64,000 nucleotides of DNA from NCBI RefSeq assembly GCF_964204645.1, contig NC_134029.1:14066850-14130849 (forward strand), given 5' to 3'. Below the pieces are notes generated by a model that worked only from the letters and a program-made list of their open reading frames with translations, had not been told where the DNA came from and did no database searches. Each line of letters opens with the position of its first letter. Position 1 is the first letter of the stretch. Below are positions 9,723 through 21,545 of the stretch, piece by piece. Both the position numbers and the translations under genes were made by a program. The DNA is from Tubulanus polymorphus (lineage: Eukaryota; Nemertea; Palaeonemertea; Tubulaniformes; Tubulanidae).

Positions 9723-11036
9723 AATATAGCTGCAAGCAGCGATAACGGGTTTCTGCCTTTCTGGATAGAATGTCGTTCAGGGATGCGAGCAAAGATTTCA
9801 CACGAACTCAGTTCGTCACATTCCGTTTTTTGGAAGAGTGCCACCTAGGGGTCAACTCACAACATGGATATGTTGACTCACATGTGCTACTACGCGCATG
9901 TGCTACTACGCGCAAAGTACTAATGTGCCAGGTTTTGGGGGAAATAACATCGAGAAGAACGAAGCTACAGTGTTTTTACCATTCGCTAGTGACAGTTTAA
10001 GCGCATATTCGGTTGTTATTGGTTCCGAAAAAAATCGACTAGATAAGAAAACCGAATTTGGCCCAAAGCACAAATTTGGCCTATAGGGTAAACTATGCAG
10101 GAGGGAAGGCCTTATAGTGTTACTATTAGTAGAGGAGTGACAAGTCAGTCTTACGTGTCAAGCGATCAGATGGGGACTACAATTCACATATGAAATTGAC
10201 GTCCAATAACCATTATAAAAACATAATCACGAACGGTACCATCACTCCCCATTAGTGACTGTCACTGGTCTCTGGCTAGCAATCATTCTTTATCGGTGCA
10301 GTGGGTAGGTATTTTCAACTGACTTTGTTCTTCTATGACATTACCATCGCCGCTGCGTCACGATTTGATGTACATGTACAAGGGACCTCCAATTTGTAAT
10401 GTATGTGATGTATAAACTGACTTTAGACTGTTTAATATCGACGATAACAAGGTGTCACCGACGCTGACATTTTCTGACGCTAACTAGTATGACCCGCCTT
10501 TTGGACCGAACCAATTCAATTCAATTAAGAAAAACGCGTACCGGTACAATAAATAAATAAACCGCTGTTGATTTTTCGAAGCATTGATATCCACGAACAA
10601 AACTATACTATAATAGAATGTTTTAAAGGAACTGCTTTTAATAACAGTATGAATAAACTTACTTCACAAACAAGGAAGTACATTTTTAACTTGAATGGTC
10701 GAACCCCAGTTATTCACAGTAACCTGTGATTTGGATATTCTCGGAGCCTTCCTTCTTTATTTATTTCTTTCGCGCCATGATTGATGATTGCTATTTCCAC
10801 CGGTGTTATCTTTAAGTTACTTCAAGTTTAAAATAGGAAGCACAGTACATCCATAGAAACTACGCGCAGCAAGAGACTGTTATATTATTATCAGAGTTTA
10901 ACATTTCGTTTAAAAGTTGTTAGTAGTCAAATCTAATAGAAGATGATTTCCACGAAACTCAGTGGAAAATATGTTAAAATAATAATCAGCAGGAATCCAA
11001 TAGGGTTTCTGCCGAGGCAACAGAAACCCTAATAAT
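9723..11036 (+). mobile_element. Helentron-like non-autonomous element (inner, nested)
   Basis: The left end has ATATAGCTGCAAGCAGCG followed by ATAACGGGTTTCTGC. The same start is seen at 57094 and, inverted, near 24032 and 63075. The right end is a hairpin AGGGTTTCTG...CAGAAACCCT (11002-11030) followed by AAT. These are shared ends with unlike interiors, no long TIR and a 3' hairpin, as expected of Helitron/Helentron-derived elements. No Rep/helicase ORF is present. Class is inferred; the element boundaries are directly supported by the outer copy on each side. Confidence 0.7.
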
Positions 11037-11096
11037 AATCACGCGAATTTCAATAGGGTTTTCTGTGAAGAAACAGAAAACCCTAATTAATTATGC
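11037..11096 (+). mobile_element. Helentron-like 3' hairpin terminus (outer element, right part)
   Basis: AATAATCACGCGAATTTCAAT leads into the hairpin AGGGTTTTCTGT-gaag-AACAGAAAACCCT (11055-11084) and then AATT. The same terminus is found at 27190-27243 and 60785-60840. It completes the element that starts left of the inner insertion. Confidence 0.8.
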
Positions 11097-12049
11097 ATAC
11101 GCTCAGGATTATCTTGACGAAAAAAACATTTGTATCGATATGCAGATGAATTTTAAACACTTCTAATTCGTATTAAAAGCACCATACAGGTCGACCAATA
11201 TGGTGAAGTATATAGTTGAATTCGAACACATCGTTAACTGCGGCTTACTCACTACGATCCAGCCTATGCGTTGGATCGGTTTTATTGACCCACTGCGTCT
11301 TTTTTGCTCTACTGCTTAATGCTAAGGTTCCTGATGAGATGGTTATGTAGTAGGGTAGCCGCGATCCGCGCGCTATCCCTTAAGGCATGGTATACGGTGC
11401 ATCGCCGATAGAATGATACTATGAGTGAACGTTGACTGTCACCTCTTTCTGGCGAATAAATACCGCTCAAACCTACATACTGTTCATGCTGAACTGGTGT
11501 ACTGTAGTGTGAGAATAGATAGACAATTCATCAGAATGTCGAACTTGTTACTAACCTGACCACACAGAAAGAATCTGTTTAGTTGTAAAACGTTACAATA
11601 TTTATCAGTTCATTTCTAAAACTGCCGGGTCTGATATTGTAAAATACCATTTATCATGGTTTAAAAAAGTAATGTACAGGGTAGATAGGTGGCCGGCTGT
11701 GTCAACTTTTAAGCTCAGCAATGAGTGGAGAGACAAGGTATCAATTTTTTAGGTCTTTTTTAGGTCTTGGCTTTGAATCATGAAAATCCGGACAGAGTTT
11801 GTAAGGAATTTAGAATACGTTCTCATATCCCGATTCAGCTAGATTTGATTTCAGCTTCAGCAACAAAAATATGAATATGACATCTGAGATGCTTTTGATT
11901 TAACGAAACCTTATAATTTATTGGGAGGCTCATAATTTATAATGATTATATGTATTTCATTGAAAAACCTATTAGGCCTTCTTAAAATGTGGTACCTTCT
12001 CTTCCTTGTTTAAACAACTGTTTGTAATTTAAAATCTAATTACCTTATA
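11097..12049. other. Unassigned non-coding stretch
   Basis: No supported gene or recognisable repeat terminus. Confidence 0.4.
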
Positions 12050-12269
12050 CTTTTGAATGATTGAATGAAGTTTATTTAGACACAAAATACCAGTACTGAG
12101 GTCAAGAGAATACAAATATATGCAAATATAAATCATTCTTAATGTACAGTAATGTGTCAAGGATTCATCCCAAGCCAAACAAGGCTGTACTCAGAGAGGG
12201 GATGAACCCTGATAACTAATGAAAATGACAATACATTATGATATATACATATAACAGTTCTGATAAATC

Positions 12270-12700
12270 AGATCCTTACAATATTAATGGTAATAATAAT
12301 GATAAGAATACTAATGAAGTTACTGATGAAAATGATAATAAATGATAATAATAATGAGAAAAAAATGATGATAAAATTAAAAAAAAAATGATAATAATAG
12401 AAAAGAAAAAAAATACACAGCACGCAAAATAACAAAAAAAAAAAACAAAAGAAAATCTGATTATCGTGCACATAATAACACTAATAATAACAATAATAAA
12501 ACTAATGTTAACGCTAATAATAACACAGTGATAACACTAATAACAAATAAGGAAACTAATAATTACACTAATAAAGACACTGATAATAATTCTAATAACA
12601 AATGATACTACTAATGATAACCACACTATAAATATCATTGATGATAACATTTATTATAACACTGATAGTAATACTAACGATAGATAATAACACTACAAAT
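12270..12700. repeat. AAT/AAC-rich low-complexity expansion
   Basis: Dominated by AATAAT, AACACTAATAA and AAAAAATGATAATAA motifs. It lies between the coding end and the 3' UTR of the LINE. Protein translations through it are runs of F, I and S and are not genes. Confidence 0.9.
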
Positions 12701-12922
12701 AATGCTCATAATCCAATTACATCATGAATAAAGGGAATGATTTTGATTTTAAACCAGTTACAAAACTGTCAATGCAGGAAAACAGGCAAAGGAATTAAAT
12801 ATTTAATAGATATAATCAGTAGTTTTCAAAGGTAAATTGTTTGTATATTGTTATGAATGAATTTAGGCTGTTGGAATTTCGCAGTCTATTAGGAGAATTT
12901 TGCCAAAGAATTGGTACCTGTG

Positions 12923-15830
12923 CTAGAAATGAGTGATGGAAAAGCTTAGAAGTATGGTTTTGAACTCCAGTATAATTTCTATTTCTGGTGTTGTAATTAT
13001 GGTATAAGGAGCTTGTTTGAAATAAATAAAAAATGGGCTGAGGTAATTGTTTATGAAAATGAATTTTAATAATTCCAAAATAATTATATCATGGAATTTC
13101 AGGATTTTATGTTTTTCAAAAATGGGTCCAGTTTTTGCATTATAACTAGCATTATCCATTAACATAACAGCTTTTTTTGAATTTTGAAAATACAATTTTT
13201 TGCTGTGCATATAAAAGAGGTCCCCATACAAAAAGTGCATAATTTAGGTGACTATGAATATAAGCAAAATAGATTGATCTTTTTGTTTTATTTGGTGATA
13301 TATTCTTAACGCACCTTAATAAATAAAGATTCTTATTCAGTTTGTTGATAAGTTGTTTGATATGAAGATGTCATTTCAGGCTGACATCAATTTGCAGGCC
13401 TAAAAATTTACAAGCAGATGAAAGTTTCAAATCTGTGTTACCAATGGTAATAATTATATCTCGATCAACTTTTTTACCGTCTGGCTGAAATAATAAACAT
13501 TTTGTTTTATCTAGATTTAATGTTAATTTATTACTATTTAAACCAATTGTCGACGACAGGACGGAAATCATCCAACATTAATCGAAACACAATGAACAAC
13601 TGAAGTAATGTACACAGTGTATTTCGAGTACACACTAACATGTTACAGAATATACATAGCTTATATATAGACTTGAGGTAAATGTGTTAAATGAAACGAA
13701 AAGATTGTTCTGCACTAGAATTTCTTATTATGTACACTATACAAAAGAGTCGCTTATCTATAGTAAGCAGTAGTATAATACGGCTTTGGGTCAGAACACC
13801 AATTGACGATGAGACTCAAATCAATTTTAAGATTTTGTATAAGTTTATTAAGATTTCTATTAGATAATGATAAATTAGTGTCATCTGCATAAGAAATAGC
13901 TCTAGTATGTTTTAGGTTATACTGAAGGTCGTTAATATGAATTAGGAACAATAATGGCCCAAGTATGGAACCTTGAGGTACTCCATATGAGAATTACATG
14001 AAGAACAAGTATCATTGAAATTAACAAACATTTTCCTATTGTTGAAATAGCTTTCAAACCAATGATAGGCATGTCCTTTAATTCCGTAATGTTGTAGTTT
14101 GCATAGAAGTGTACTTATATCTAGACTATCAAAAGCCTTAGATAAGTCTAAGTATAAATCGATTGAATATAATTTGTGATCCTAACTTTTGATTGTATTT
14201 CCTGTAAATTCTGTTATTGCATCAGTAGTTGAGTGATTCGGCCGGAATCCATATTGACTGGCATTTAGAATATAGTTCGCAACAAGAAAATTATAAAGCC
14301 TCTTATGTACTAGTTTTTCTTATATCTTCGAGAGAACAGGCAGCAAGGAAATAGGGCGATAATTATTTAGAATATGTTTGTTACCAGATTTATAAAGAGG
14401 GATAACTTAAGCAATTTTCATCCTCTCTGGGAAAATACCTTCTTGTAACGATTTATTGCAAAGAATGGTAAGAGGATTTATAATGGTATTAGCAATTTGC
14501 TTTAATAGTTTATTACTTAAAACATCCGGTCCTTTACTTAGTTTAAGTGCGAGTTCATTTGTAATTTTAAATATTTCTTCATTGTTTGTTGGATTGAGAA
14601 AGATAAGGTTTTCATTTTTTGGTGGTAAGTAATTCATAAAATTTTGATCAGTTGCTGGTACTGCTTCTGCGCATTTTTTTCCAATAGTGGAGAAGTGTTG
14701 AATTCATTACTAATTAGATATTTTTCCTGAATTTGTTTGCCATCAATAATGATACTATTTGTAACCGAAGTTTTATCATCTGATTTTCCAATCATCTCTT
14801 TTATGAATTCCCACATTTTGCGACTATTTTTTCCAAAAGAAGCTATTCTTTGACTATAAAAGTTGTTTTTTGACGCTTTTAATATTATTCAATTGATTGC
14901 GATATGCACTAAAGTTTTGAAACCTTTTACCAGATTTATCAAGTGTTATTACTTTTTTATACATTTTATCACATTTTTTTGAAGCTTTAAGGATCGAGTC
15001 TGTTAGCCATGGTTCTCTGATTTTTTTGTGCTTACCAGTTTTGACTTCAGGAGAAATATTATCTATTATTGCTGTTATATTGGTCATTATATAATCATAA
15101 CAATCATTGCAACTAAGCCTATCCAAATGTGACCAGTCAACTGAAGAAAGAGAAGAATTAATTTATTGAATATTCCTATCATTAAAATTCCTAGTATACG
15201 ATTCTTTAGATTGAGGTTTTTCATAATCATTGATAGATACAAAGCAAGGTAAATGGTCAGAAATATGAGTTAACATAAAGGCACTTTTTTGTTTAGTGAT
15301 TAACTGAGGAGATAGATAAACATTGTCTATAAGTGTAGCAGTTGAGTGAGTGATTCTAGTCGGCCTAAGAATCGAAGGACATAGATTGTTACTCAAGTGA
15401 ATATCTAAGAACTTGGCAGTGTTTTTATGACAATTAATTTTGATAAAATCCAGATTTTGGTCCACACCAATAATCACTTCAGATTTTTCCTGATTAATTG
15501 TAGTCATCAGTTTTCCATACGTAGTACGAAAATCACTTTCACTTTTGCCAGGGACTCTCTACATTTCGCCTACAATAATTTTTTTGTTCAATTTAAGATA
15601 TGGATTAATTTCAATGAAGCAGGACTCAAACTTTCCTTCTTCAAATATATCAAGGTCTGATCTTCGGTTAAAAGATATGTCGTTATTCACATAAATTGCA
15701 ACACCCCCTCTGGAAAGATTAAGCCTATGATTATCTACTAACTGGTAATCTGGTATTTTGCACAATGATACGTTTTTGTCAATCAAGAAGGTTTCACAGA
15801 TAATGATAATGCTCTATGTTATTTGTCGAC
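12923..15830 (-). pseudogene. LINE ORF2: endonuclease-reverse transcriptase, multiply disrupted
   Basis: The apurinic-endonuclease part (15163-15786) shows GGVAIYVNND, an LIDNVYLS segment and the diagnostic ISDHLP. The linker (14407-15126) includes REPWLTDSI and GPDVLSNKLLK. The RT is seen on both sides of an insertion, with catalytic ISYADDTNL at 13754-13951 and SNKLTLNLDKTKC at 13371-13571. The C-terminal piece (12923-13240) carries MDNASYNAKTGPIF and ILKFHDI, typical of the post-RT region in this LINE group. It would nick the target and prime cDNA synthesis. Frameshifts or stops separate at least eight segments, so it is non-functional. Confidence 0.85.
13550..13797. mobile_element. 248-bp insertion in the LINE RT, flanked by an 8-bp direct repeat
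   Basis: ACCAATTG occurs at both edges (13542-13549 and 13798-13805). On the minus strand the RT reads VNWC before the block and NSNKLTLN after it, which are adjacent residues in this RT family, so the block is foreign. The 8-bp duplication is of hAT length, but the ends do not form a clear inverted repeat. No coding capacity. Confidence 0.7.
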
Positions 15831-16641
15831 TTGAAATTATCATGATTATTTTAGTTTATCAAGTTTAGAATGGAGACTATGCATGTTCAATTGAAGTATA
15901 TTGAGATTTTTACCAGGACTAATAGGAAGTAAGTTGAGCTATGTCATCAGGAGCTATGTAGGGACATTGGTCACTATTAAGTGTGAATTCATTATCAATA
16001 ATCGAGCTAGAAAATAAATCCTTATCCTGTGCATGCTTTTCTAGTATAAAGAAATCAGTGTTACCAAGACACATTTAAATGAAAAAAGATAGCAAATAAT
16101 AATGATTATAATAATTATTATCATAATAGTAGTAATTATTATCAAAATTGTAAATTATAATCAAAGTAAAAAATATGAATAGCAATTAATTTAAAGAGAG
16201 AAAAAAATGCTTATGAATTCAACCAAATTTGAATTAAATGATACAGATACAAAAAAAACAAAAAAACAGCAGAGAGCGATTAATATCGCTTACAGTGTGG
16301 TGAATAGTTGAATAAATCAACTATGAATAGGTTTACGTTGTAGGAAATACTAGCTAGCAAAGTTTCAATCAATACCAAAATGAGATTACGGATTCAATGG
16401 CTATGGATTTTATGGTAATGGATTCAAATAAAATGTTGATTCGATAACACCTAAGCCACGACTTATGAACGGTTACTCTAATATGAGAGTAACTTTAGAA
16501 GCAGGCGAAACAAATATATATACTATGATGATATAACCAATACATATTACATGTAACGTTTATAATATTTTGTAGCATGAGGCAGACATCATGACTTAAT
16601 AGTGGCCTAAATATATAATTATTTAGTTGACTAAAATATGT
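15831..16641 (-). mobile_element. LINE ORF1-ORF2 intervening region, degraded
   Basis: A/T-rich sequence between the two LINE ORFs with microsatellite-like AATAAT runs near 16090-16150. No reading frame survives. It probably includes the decayed N-terminus of the endonuclease. Confidence 0.45.
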
Positions 16642-17127
16642 TTATAGTTGATGAATCAATTTCAGTCTGTTGAAAAAGAAAAACTTAAACAGATTATTCA
16701 AATTTATCGACCATAAACATTTTGTTTTCGTTCCATTTTTAACACCGAATATTTTACCATGCGAGGCAAATACTGTGTCGTATTTACCACTTTTATAAGC
16801 TGCACTTTGTAGTTTGATTAATTCCGGAGCTAAGTCTTCTTGCACAACGTAACCAGTGCCTTTGAGTTTTTTCCTGTGAAGAAGTACTCTATCTCGGACT
16901 TTTCTGACTTAAAATCTCACAATTATTCCGGGTGGTTCATCCGAAGATCTATCACTACGAAGTCGATGGGCGATTTCAATGTCGTTGGCTGTCACTTTTT
17001 CGTTTGGAGGTATTTTAAGTTTGTTTATAACTTTGTCTATAACTATTTTTGTACAGTTTTCGTTATTGGTTATTTGGGCTAAGGATGAACCATAAATCCT
17101 CAAGTTACTACGTTTTATAACTTGCAT
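16642..17127 (-). pseudogene. LINE ORF1 remnant
   Basis: Two frames on the minus strand read DIEIAHRLRS, PPGIIVRF, then VQEDLAPELIKLQSAAYKSGKY and GKIFGVKNGTK broken by a shift near 16845. The AHRLG-like box followed by P-G-IIVRF and a C-terminal GKIF segment is the usual pattern of the ORF1 nucleic-acid-binding protein paired with jockey/CR1-type ORF2. The start codon and N-terminal coiled coil are not convincingly present. Confidence 0.7.
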
Positions 17128-17269
17128 TCCCTTTTATGTCAAGTATTAGCCGATAGAGCACCTTACTAAACCAATGTATGGTATAGTATGGTGGATATAA
17201 TTAACTCCTTCAATTCACTTACTTCTGCGCTGAATCTAACTGTGCCCATGGGCACCTTGTTGAAATTTA

Positions 17270-17363
17270 TGATGGGTATTCTATGGAAAGGGATCTTTGA
17301 TACTTGAGACAGGTATTTTTGATCAGGCTATTATCACGCAATCATCAGCGATCTTAAGTGCCA
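17270..17363 (+). repeat. Repeat family B fragment (left part, split by a MITE)
   Basis: Matches the TGATGGGTATTCTTTGGAAA and GGCAATCTTGG-type block of family B. Its continuation TCATCAGTACTCATTC appears at 17904, beyond the MITE. Confidence 0.65.
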
Positions 17364-17903
17364 GGCCATCCCAAAATAATTGTCTCTTTGCTGTAACACC
17401 GACTCAAGTTTTGAGGATAAGGCGTTAGGTAGGTAGACAATTTTTTTGCAAAATTTTTGGGCAAAAAGAAAACAAATTTATTTCCTTTTTTTACTTGGAA
17501 ACAATATCACAAATCTGCTTTGTACACGGGAGATTTGTCTAATAGCCTAGATTTCAAGAATGATTCTAAAATTATGACTTCGCCTGGAGCGTCATGTTTG
17601 TGTTCAAAATGAAACAGTACATTAAATATACCATTACCCGCTCTGATATAGTCACTAAGAATGAATGCCAGCTTACTGGAACACTGTCAGTTTCCCGGAA
17701 AACCTAAACTATGCCACACCTCGAGGCGTGTTTTCGCACACTTGACTTCAAACATACGAAGCTCATACATTGCCAGTGGGTCGGTTGGCCATTTTATCAA
17801 AAATGAAATTATTATATTGAATCCCAGGAAAAAGTTTTCATTCGATACGTTCGAAGTCGGATCGGTCAGGTTACTGCAAACAGACTGTTATTGTGGGGTT
17901 GCC
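17364..17903. mobile_element. Second copy of the GGCCATCCC MITE (inverted relative to copy 1)
   Basis: Left end GGCCATCCCAAAATAATTGTC; right end is the inverse of GGCAACCCCACAATAACAGTC. The inverted repeats extend about 40 bp through the TTTGC-GTAAC motif. The interior matches the 4.1-4.56 kb MITE in reverse orientation (ATATTCAATGTAC-type and AACACTGNCAGTTTCC blocks). It interrupts repeat family B. The target duplication is unclear here. Confidence 0.75.
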
Positions 17904-18240
17904 TCATCAGTACTCATTCATAGGGGAAAATATCAACAAGTTTTAACTTATAGTCTTGATATTTGATTATTATTAGCTCTGTCATAAAAATCCAGGAGCA
18001 TATGTCCCGAGTGAAAATTTCATGTTAGAGCTTGTCACCAAACATTTTCTGAATCTTTGGAGATTGTAGATACAGAACATTTTGGTGCCCTTTTTACATT
18101 GTTGATTCGGTTGCCATGACAACCATTTCTACTTTACGATTAGTAATAACCACGTGAGTGGGTGTCATCAGTATTCATTCATAGGTAGAAATAGGTTTTT
18201 TTAAATATCAAGATGTTTTAACTTATAGTCTTTACGTATT
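17904..18240 (+). repeat. Repeat family B fragment (right part)
   Basis: Continues the family B sequence with TCATCAGTACTCATTCATAGG. A related unit recurs near 18160-18190. Confidence 0.55.
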
Positions 18241-18469
18241 GGCCCCACTCATGGTTGCGCCACCATGCGGGATTTACGCGAAGCAGCAGAAACACGCATG
18301 GCCACACTTTTGACGGTTCGTAGCGATCCTGGAAAATGCTTTAATAGTGCTTGAATCACAAAATGTGTTTTCAAGGCCTTGAAAAATGCTTGAATTTTCA
18401 AAATTTCAGTAAAAATCATTGGAAGTCCTTGAATTTTTAATGTTGTCCAAATTTTGTCAATTAGTTTGT

Positions 18470-18850
18470 TGTATTGACTTCAATACGCCCGCGCACTGCC
18501 AACCACGTGTTAGAGTGCTGTGACTCTGTACTGTCAGCGTGCTATAGACTCGTATACACTGCTGACTTGTGTATATATACAGTACAAATGTATTAGGCAC
18601 GTGGCTCACTGCTGACAATGCGTATACAAATCTATTAGTAGACACGTGACGGCACTACCGCTATAGCGCGCCGCGTATATACAAATGCCGTTGTGATGAA
18701 ATAAACAAACAAAATACTTCAAATAATTCTAAATAGATTATTGGTAGTAAATAATGACCTCAAATTAATATAAAGACCGTTCTTGATTTTGACGACCTTT
18801 GGAGCATTAACTATCGAAAAGTGATTTTTTATGTCAGGGTATCCCGAGCT
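18470..18850. repeat. Dispersed repeat family C, copy 1
   Basis: GATTATTGGTAGTA-ATAATGACCT, TATATACAAATG and GTTCTTGATTTT-type landmarks are shared with about 37980-38300. Non-coding. Confidence 0.65.
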
Positions 18851-19165
18851 GATCATGATTAAGCGTTAAGCTGTTATCATTTAGACGTTTAAACCGGTCA
18901 TCGAAATTTGTTGGATTCAAAATTAGATAGGCCAGTATGAGAAAGTGCCATTTCTCTGACGCCTGGTTGGTGCATGAATCATACAAAAGTTGGATTCAAC
19001 GCAGACCAATTTCAACAGAAGCTAGGTGAAATCTCGCAAACAAAGTGAAACTCATGAGCTCATTTTAAAATCTGTGACCATGAGAAATTTGGCTAAAGGC
19101 AAGTCACATGAGTTGGCCGATGTAATTTCAGCCATCGAAACTCAAAAGGAGCAAATTAATCGATT

Positions 19166-19540
19166 GTAAATAGTTCGATGAGCTGTAATTTAATTTTGTA
19201 TAATTATGTTATTTTTGCTTTCGATAGTAGGCCTATGGCTTTTTGATGGCGAGGTCTACCTGTAAATAGGTTGATGAGCTGTAATTTTAATTTTGTATAA
19301 TTATGTTATTTTTGCTTTCGATAGTATGGCTTTTTGATGGCGAGGTCTACCTGTAAATAGGTTGATGAGCTGTAATTTTAATTTTGTATAATTATGTTAT
19401 TTTTGCTTTCGATAGTATGGCTTTTTGATGGCGAGGTCTACCTGTAAATAGGTTGATGAGCTGTAATTTTAATTTTGTATAATTATGTTATTTTTGCTTT
19501 CGATAGTATGGCTTTTTGATGGCGAGGTCTACCTGTAGTT
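19166..19540 (+). repeat. Tandem array, four units of about 90 bp
   Basis: Units start at about 19166, 19262, 19353 and 19443. Each has GTAAATAGGTTGATGAGCTG, TTATGTTATTTTTGCTTTCG and GGCTTTTTGATGGCGAGG. The last three are nearly identical, indicating recent expansion; the first has an extra GTAGGCCTATGG-type stretch. Confidence 0.95.
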
Positions 19541-19848
19541 CCGTTGAAAGGCCCACAGATTTCTTGTTTGAAAGTTATTAATTTCTGATACATGTAGTAA
19601 ATCTTTCTTAAAATAAAGCTGAAAGATTCCAAAGTTATCAAGTGCTCTGCTACGCGTGGATGTTTCTTTATGATGATTTGCGTTTGTACTTCTTTTAAAT
19701 TTCTGCAATAAAGGAATTTTCATTGCAATAAATTCACCTTAAATACTAGTGTTTATATGGTATTTTTCAGAAAATAGTACTTGAATTTTGTTGAAATAGG
19801 TCCTTGAAAGTACTTGAATTAAGTTGGGCCTGGAGGCTATGAACCCTG

Positions 19849-21011
19849 TTTGAATTTTCAATGTCAGAATTTCAATTATTTCAGCTGTTAGGGTTTCATG
19901 GTATAACTATAATGATGTAACTAGATGATGTGATATGGCACTGTTTATAAATGATAATTCTGCAGTGAAGCTAGTCATGAACTGTCCCTATTGAGTGTAC
20001 AGCCGCCAGAAACATAAATTTGCGTAGTTACATAAATATTTGCAGTGAATTTCAGATGAAACATGAAGCCCGATTGGCCGTTTACAAAAACATTATAGCA
20101 ATTATAACACAATTGAAGGATAATAATGATATACAACTTAAGTTAGAATTATGGCCATTTCTAAAATTATTTTATCAATTTGTGGTCAGCTTGGAACGTT
20201 TGGTTTCGGAACAATAATGAGGGGTGGTAGGTAGTCATGAGTTACGCATGTTTCTTCCATGTTGGTGAAAATCTCGCGAGAATGGCTCAACATTGAAACT
20301 AGCAATAAATTCCAAATATCATACATATTTTTTGTACATATTCATAATTTATGCGCTATAAAGTGTCGATAAACAATTGCATGTTTATGATCAGTATGTT
20401 TCGCCGCGATGGTTGCCTGGGACGCGATTTTTCACAAGAGAGTTTCTGCCATCTTGTTAGCAGTGTGCATGCTCCCCATTATGTTTGTTTACATAATCCA
20501 CACATGTGCACTGCACTCGTTCTATCAGCTTTCGGGGCAGCGTCAAATAGCCTAACGGAACCCGCCAACCTGGGCACCTATTTTACGATTTTACATCTAC
20601 ATGATTATATCAATTTCTGACAACGTTTTTGCATATTTAATTCGGGTATTGTAATTCTGCTGATTATTACTATTATAATTATTATAATTATATTCTTTTC
20701 CACACTGGATCTTACTGAAAGGATGTTAACAACTGCAACTTACTTTCACTGTCGGTGAAAACATTCTGTATCACAAGTACTATGTAGTCAGTAACCTGTC
20801 TGTGGTTTAGTTTCATGATCGGATATTTTCACAAACCGCAGTCAGGAATGGGAAGGTCATTTTTCAATGAAATCTTCGTCAGCCAATTTGACTGACGAGT
20901 AATTTGCCTGGCATTTCATTGTCTCTTTAGATATCCGTCTAATTTTTGTTGTAATCAACGCACAACAGATTCGTTGTTTGTTTGATACCCATAACACCTC
21001 ACCTGACGATC
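19849..21011. other. Unassigned non-coding stretch
   Basis: No supported gene. A/T dinucleotide-rich run at about 20640-20695. Confidence 0.4.
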
Positions 21012-21194
21012 TTAACCCGGGGAACTCGATGGTTTCGGGAAGCGTAATATTACATCGATGACATAAACTGTAGCATTACCAGGAGACGGAATTTTAAGTC
21101 GCTGATTTTAGAAGCCTCCCACTAGGACGTGCTGCCATCTACCGCTAAAGTAACGAACTAATCATCAACCGGAAGCAACGTTTATATTATTAAA

Positions 21195-21545
21195 ATGGCA
21201 TTTCGTCAAAATAGGAACGTTTTTGATAATCTTTTGGATGGTTTTGAGAACACCGAAAGTAGTGACGAAATCGAAAATGATAACCGAAGTGACAGTGAAT
21301 TTGAAGGTGATTATTCCTCCGATTTTGATGCCGAAAATGACTCTGAATCTGATGGAAATAACAGTGACAATGACAATGATAATCGTAGGCCCATTGGTAT
21401 TGCTGCACCGCCGATTTATGCTGGCAATAATAATAAGTGCCCGTATCCCTGCTTTGGCCGCTGGCACTTCCTAAAAGATTATACTTTCAATGATCCAAAT
21501 AAACAGGGCAAGCTAAATGCCAGAAAAAGACAGAGAGTACAATAA
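21195..21545 (+). CDS. Orphan acidic ORF of 116 residues, possibly a transposon-derived N-terminus
   Basis: An intact ATG-to-stop frame. Residues 18-65 are strongly acidic (ESSDEIEND, SDSEFEGDYSS, NDNDN) and the C-terminus is basic (KLNARKRQRVQ), with CPYPC in between. The family was not recognised. Acidic S/D/E-rich N-termini are common in piggyBac transposases and in invertebrate P2X7-domain-like genes such as the relic at 61.4-62.1 kb. A TTAACCC at 21012 and a GGGTTAA at 22088 bracket the ORF, which would fit piggyBac-type ends, but the inverted match does not extend. It may be a coding exon, a short non-autonomous element or chance. Confidence 0.35.
   Translation: MAFRQNRNVFDNLLDGFENTESSDEIENDNRSDSEFEGDYSSDFDAENDSESDGNNSDNDNDNRRPIGIAAPPIYAGNNNKCPYPCFGRWHFLKDYTFNDPNKQGKLNARKRQRVQ

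Larger units (their letters stand above)
12050..17130 (-). mobile_element. Decayed CR1/L2/jockey-type LINE, nearly full length
   Basis: Read from high to low coordinates the order is ORF1 remains (16642-17127), ORF2 endonuclease (15163-15830), linker and RT (13371-15126), a C-terminal segment (12923-13240) and a 3' UTR. The 3' UTR ends near 12050 in a TTGAATGA-TTGAATGA-type tail with AATAAACTTCATTC on the minus strand. The layout and short-repeat tail fit the jockey/CR1/L2 group. There are many stops and frameshifts, an internal A/T microsatellite expansion, and a 248-bp insertion in the RT. Confidence 0.8.
18311..19848 (+). mobile_element. hAT-like relic with CAGGGTTCATAG-type ends
   Basis: The right end CTATGAACCCTG is the inverse of a hAT-type terminus CAGGGTTCATAG. 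The left end GGTTCGTAGCGATCC resembles it with mutations. Subterminal blocks with TCCTTGAAAGTACTTGAATT recur in both orientations' equivalents. At 18938 a short frame reads MRKCHFSDAWL and SYKSWIQ, like the start of BED/hAT-type proteins (cysteine plus F-x-x-W-L). The rest of the transposase is gone. The interior carries repeat family C and a 90-bp tandem array. No clear 8-bp duplication was found. Confidence 0.55.

Noticed and set aside
9258-9844. Minus-strand frames in the Helentron-like region
   Set aside because: The homologous copies at 26.8 and 60.4 kb do not keep these frames, so they are chance.
12268-12473. Two minus-strand frames rich in F, S and I
   Set aside because: Products of the AAT/AAAAAATG low-complexity tract.
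21223-21474. Overlapping frames on both strands of the acidic ORF
   Set aside because: Shadows caused by the GAT/GAC/AAT-rich codons of the acidic tract.
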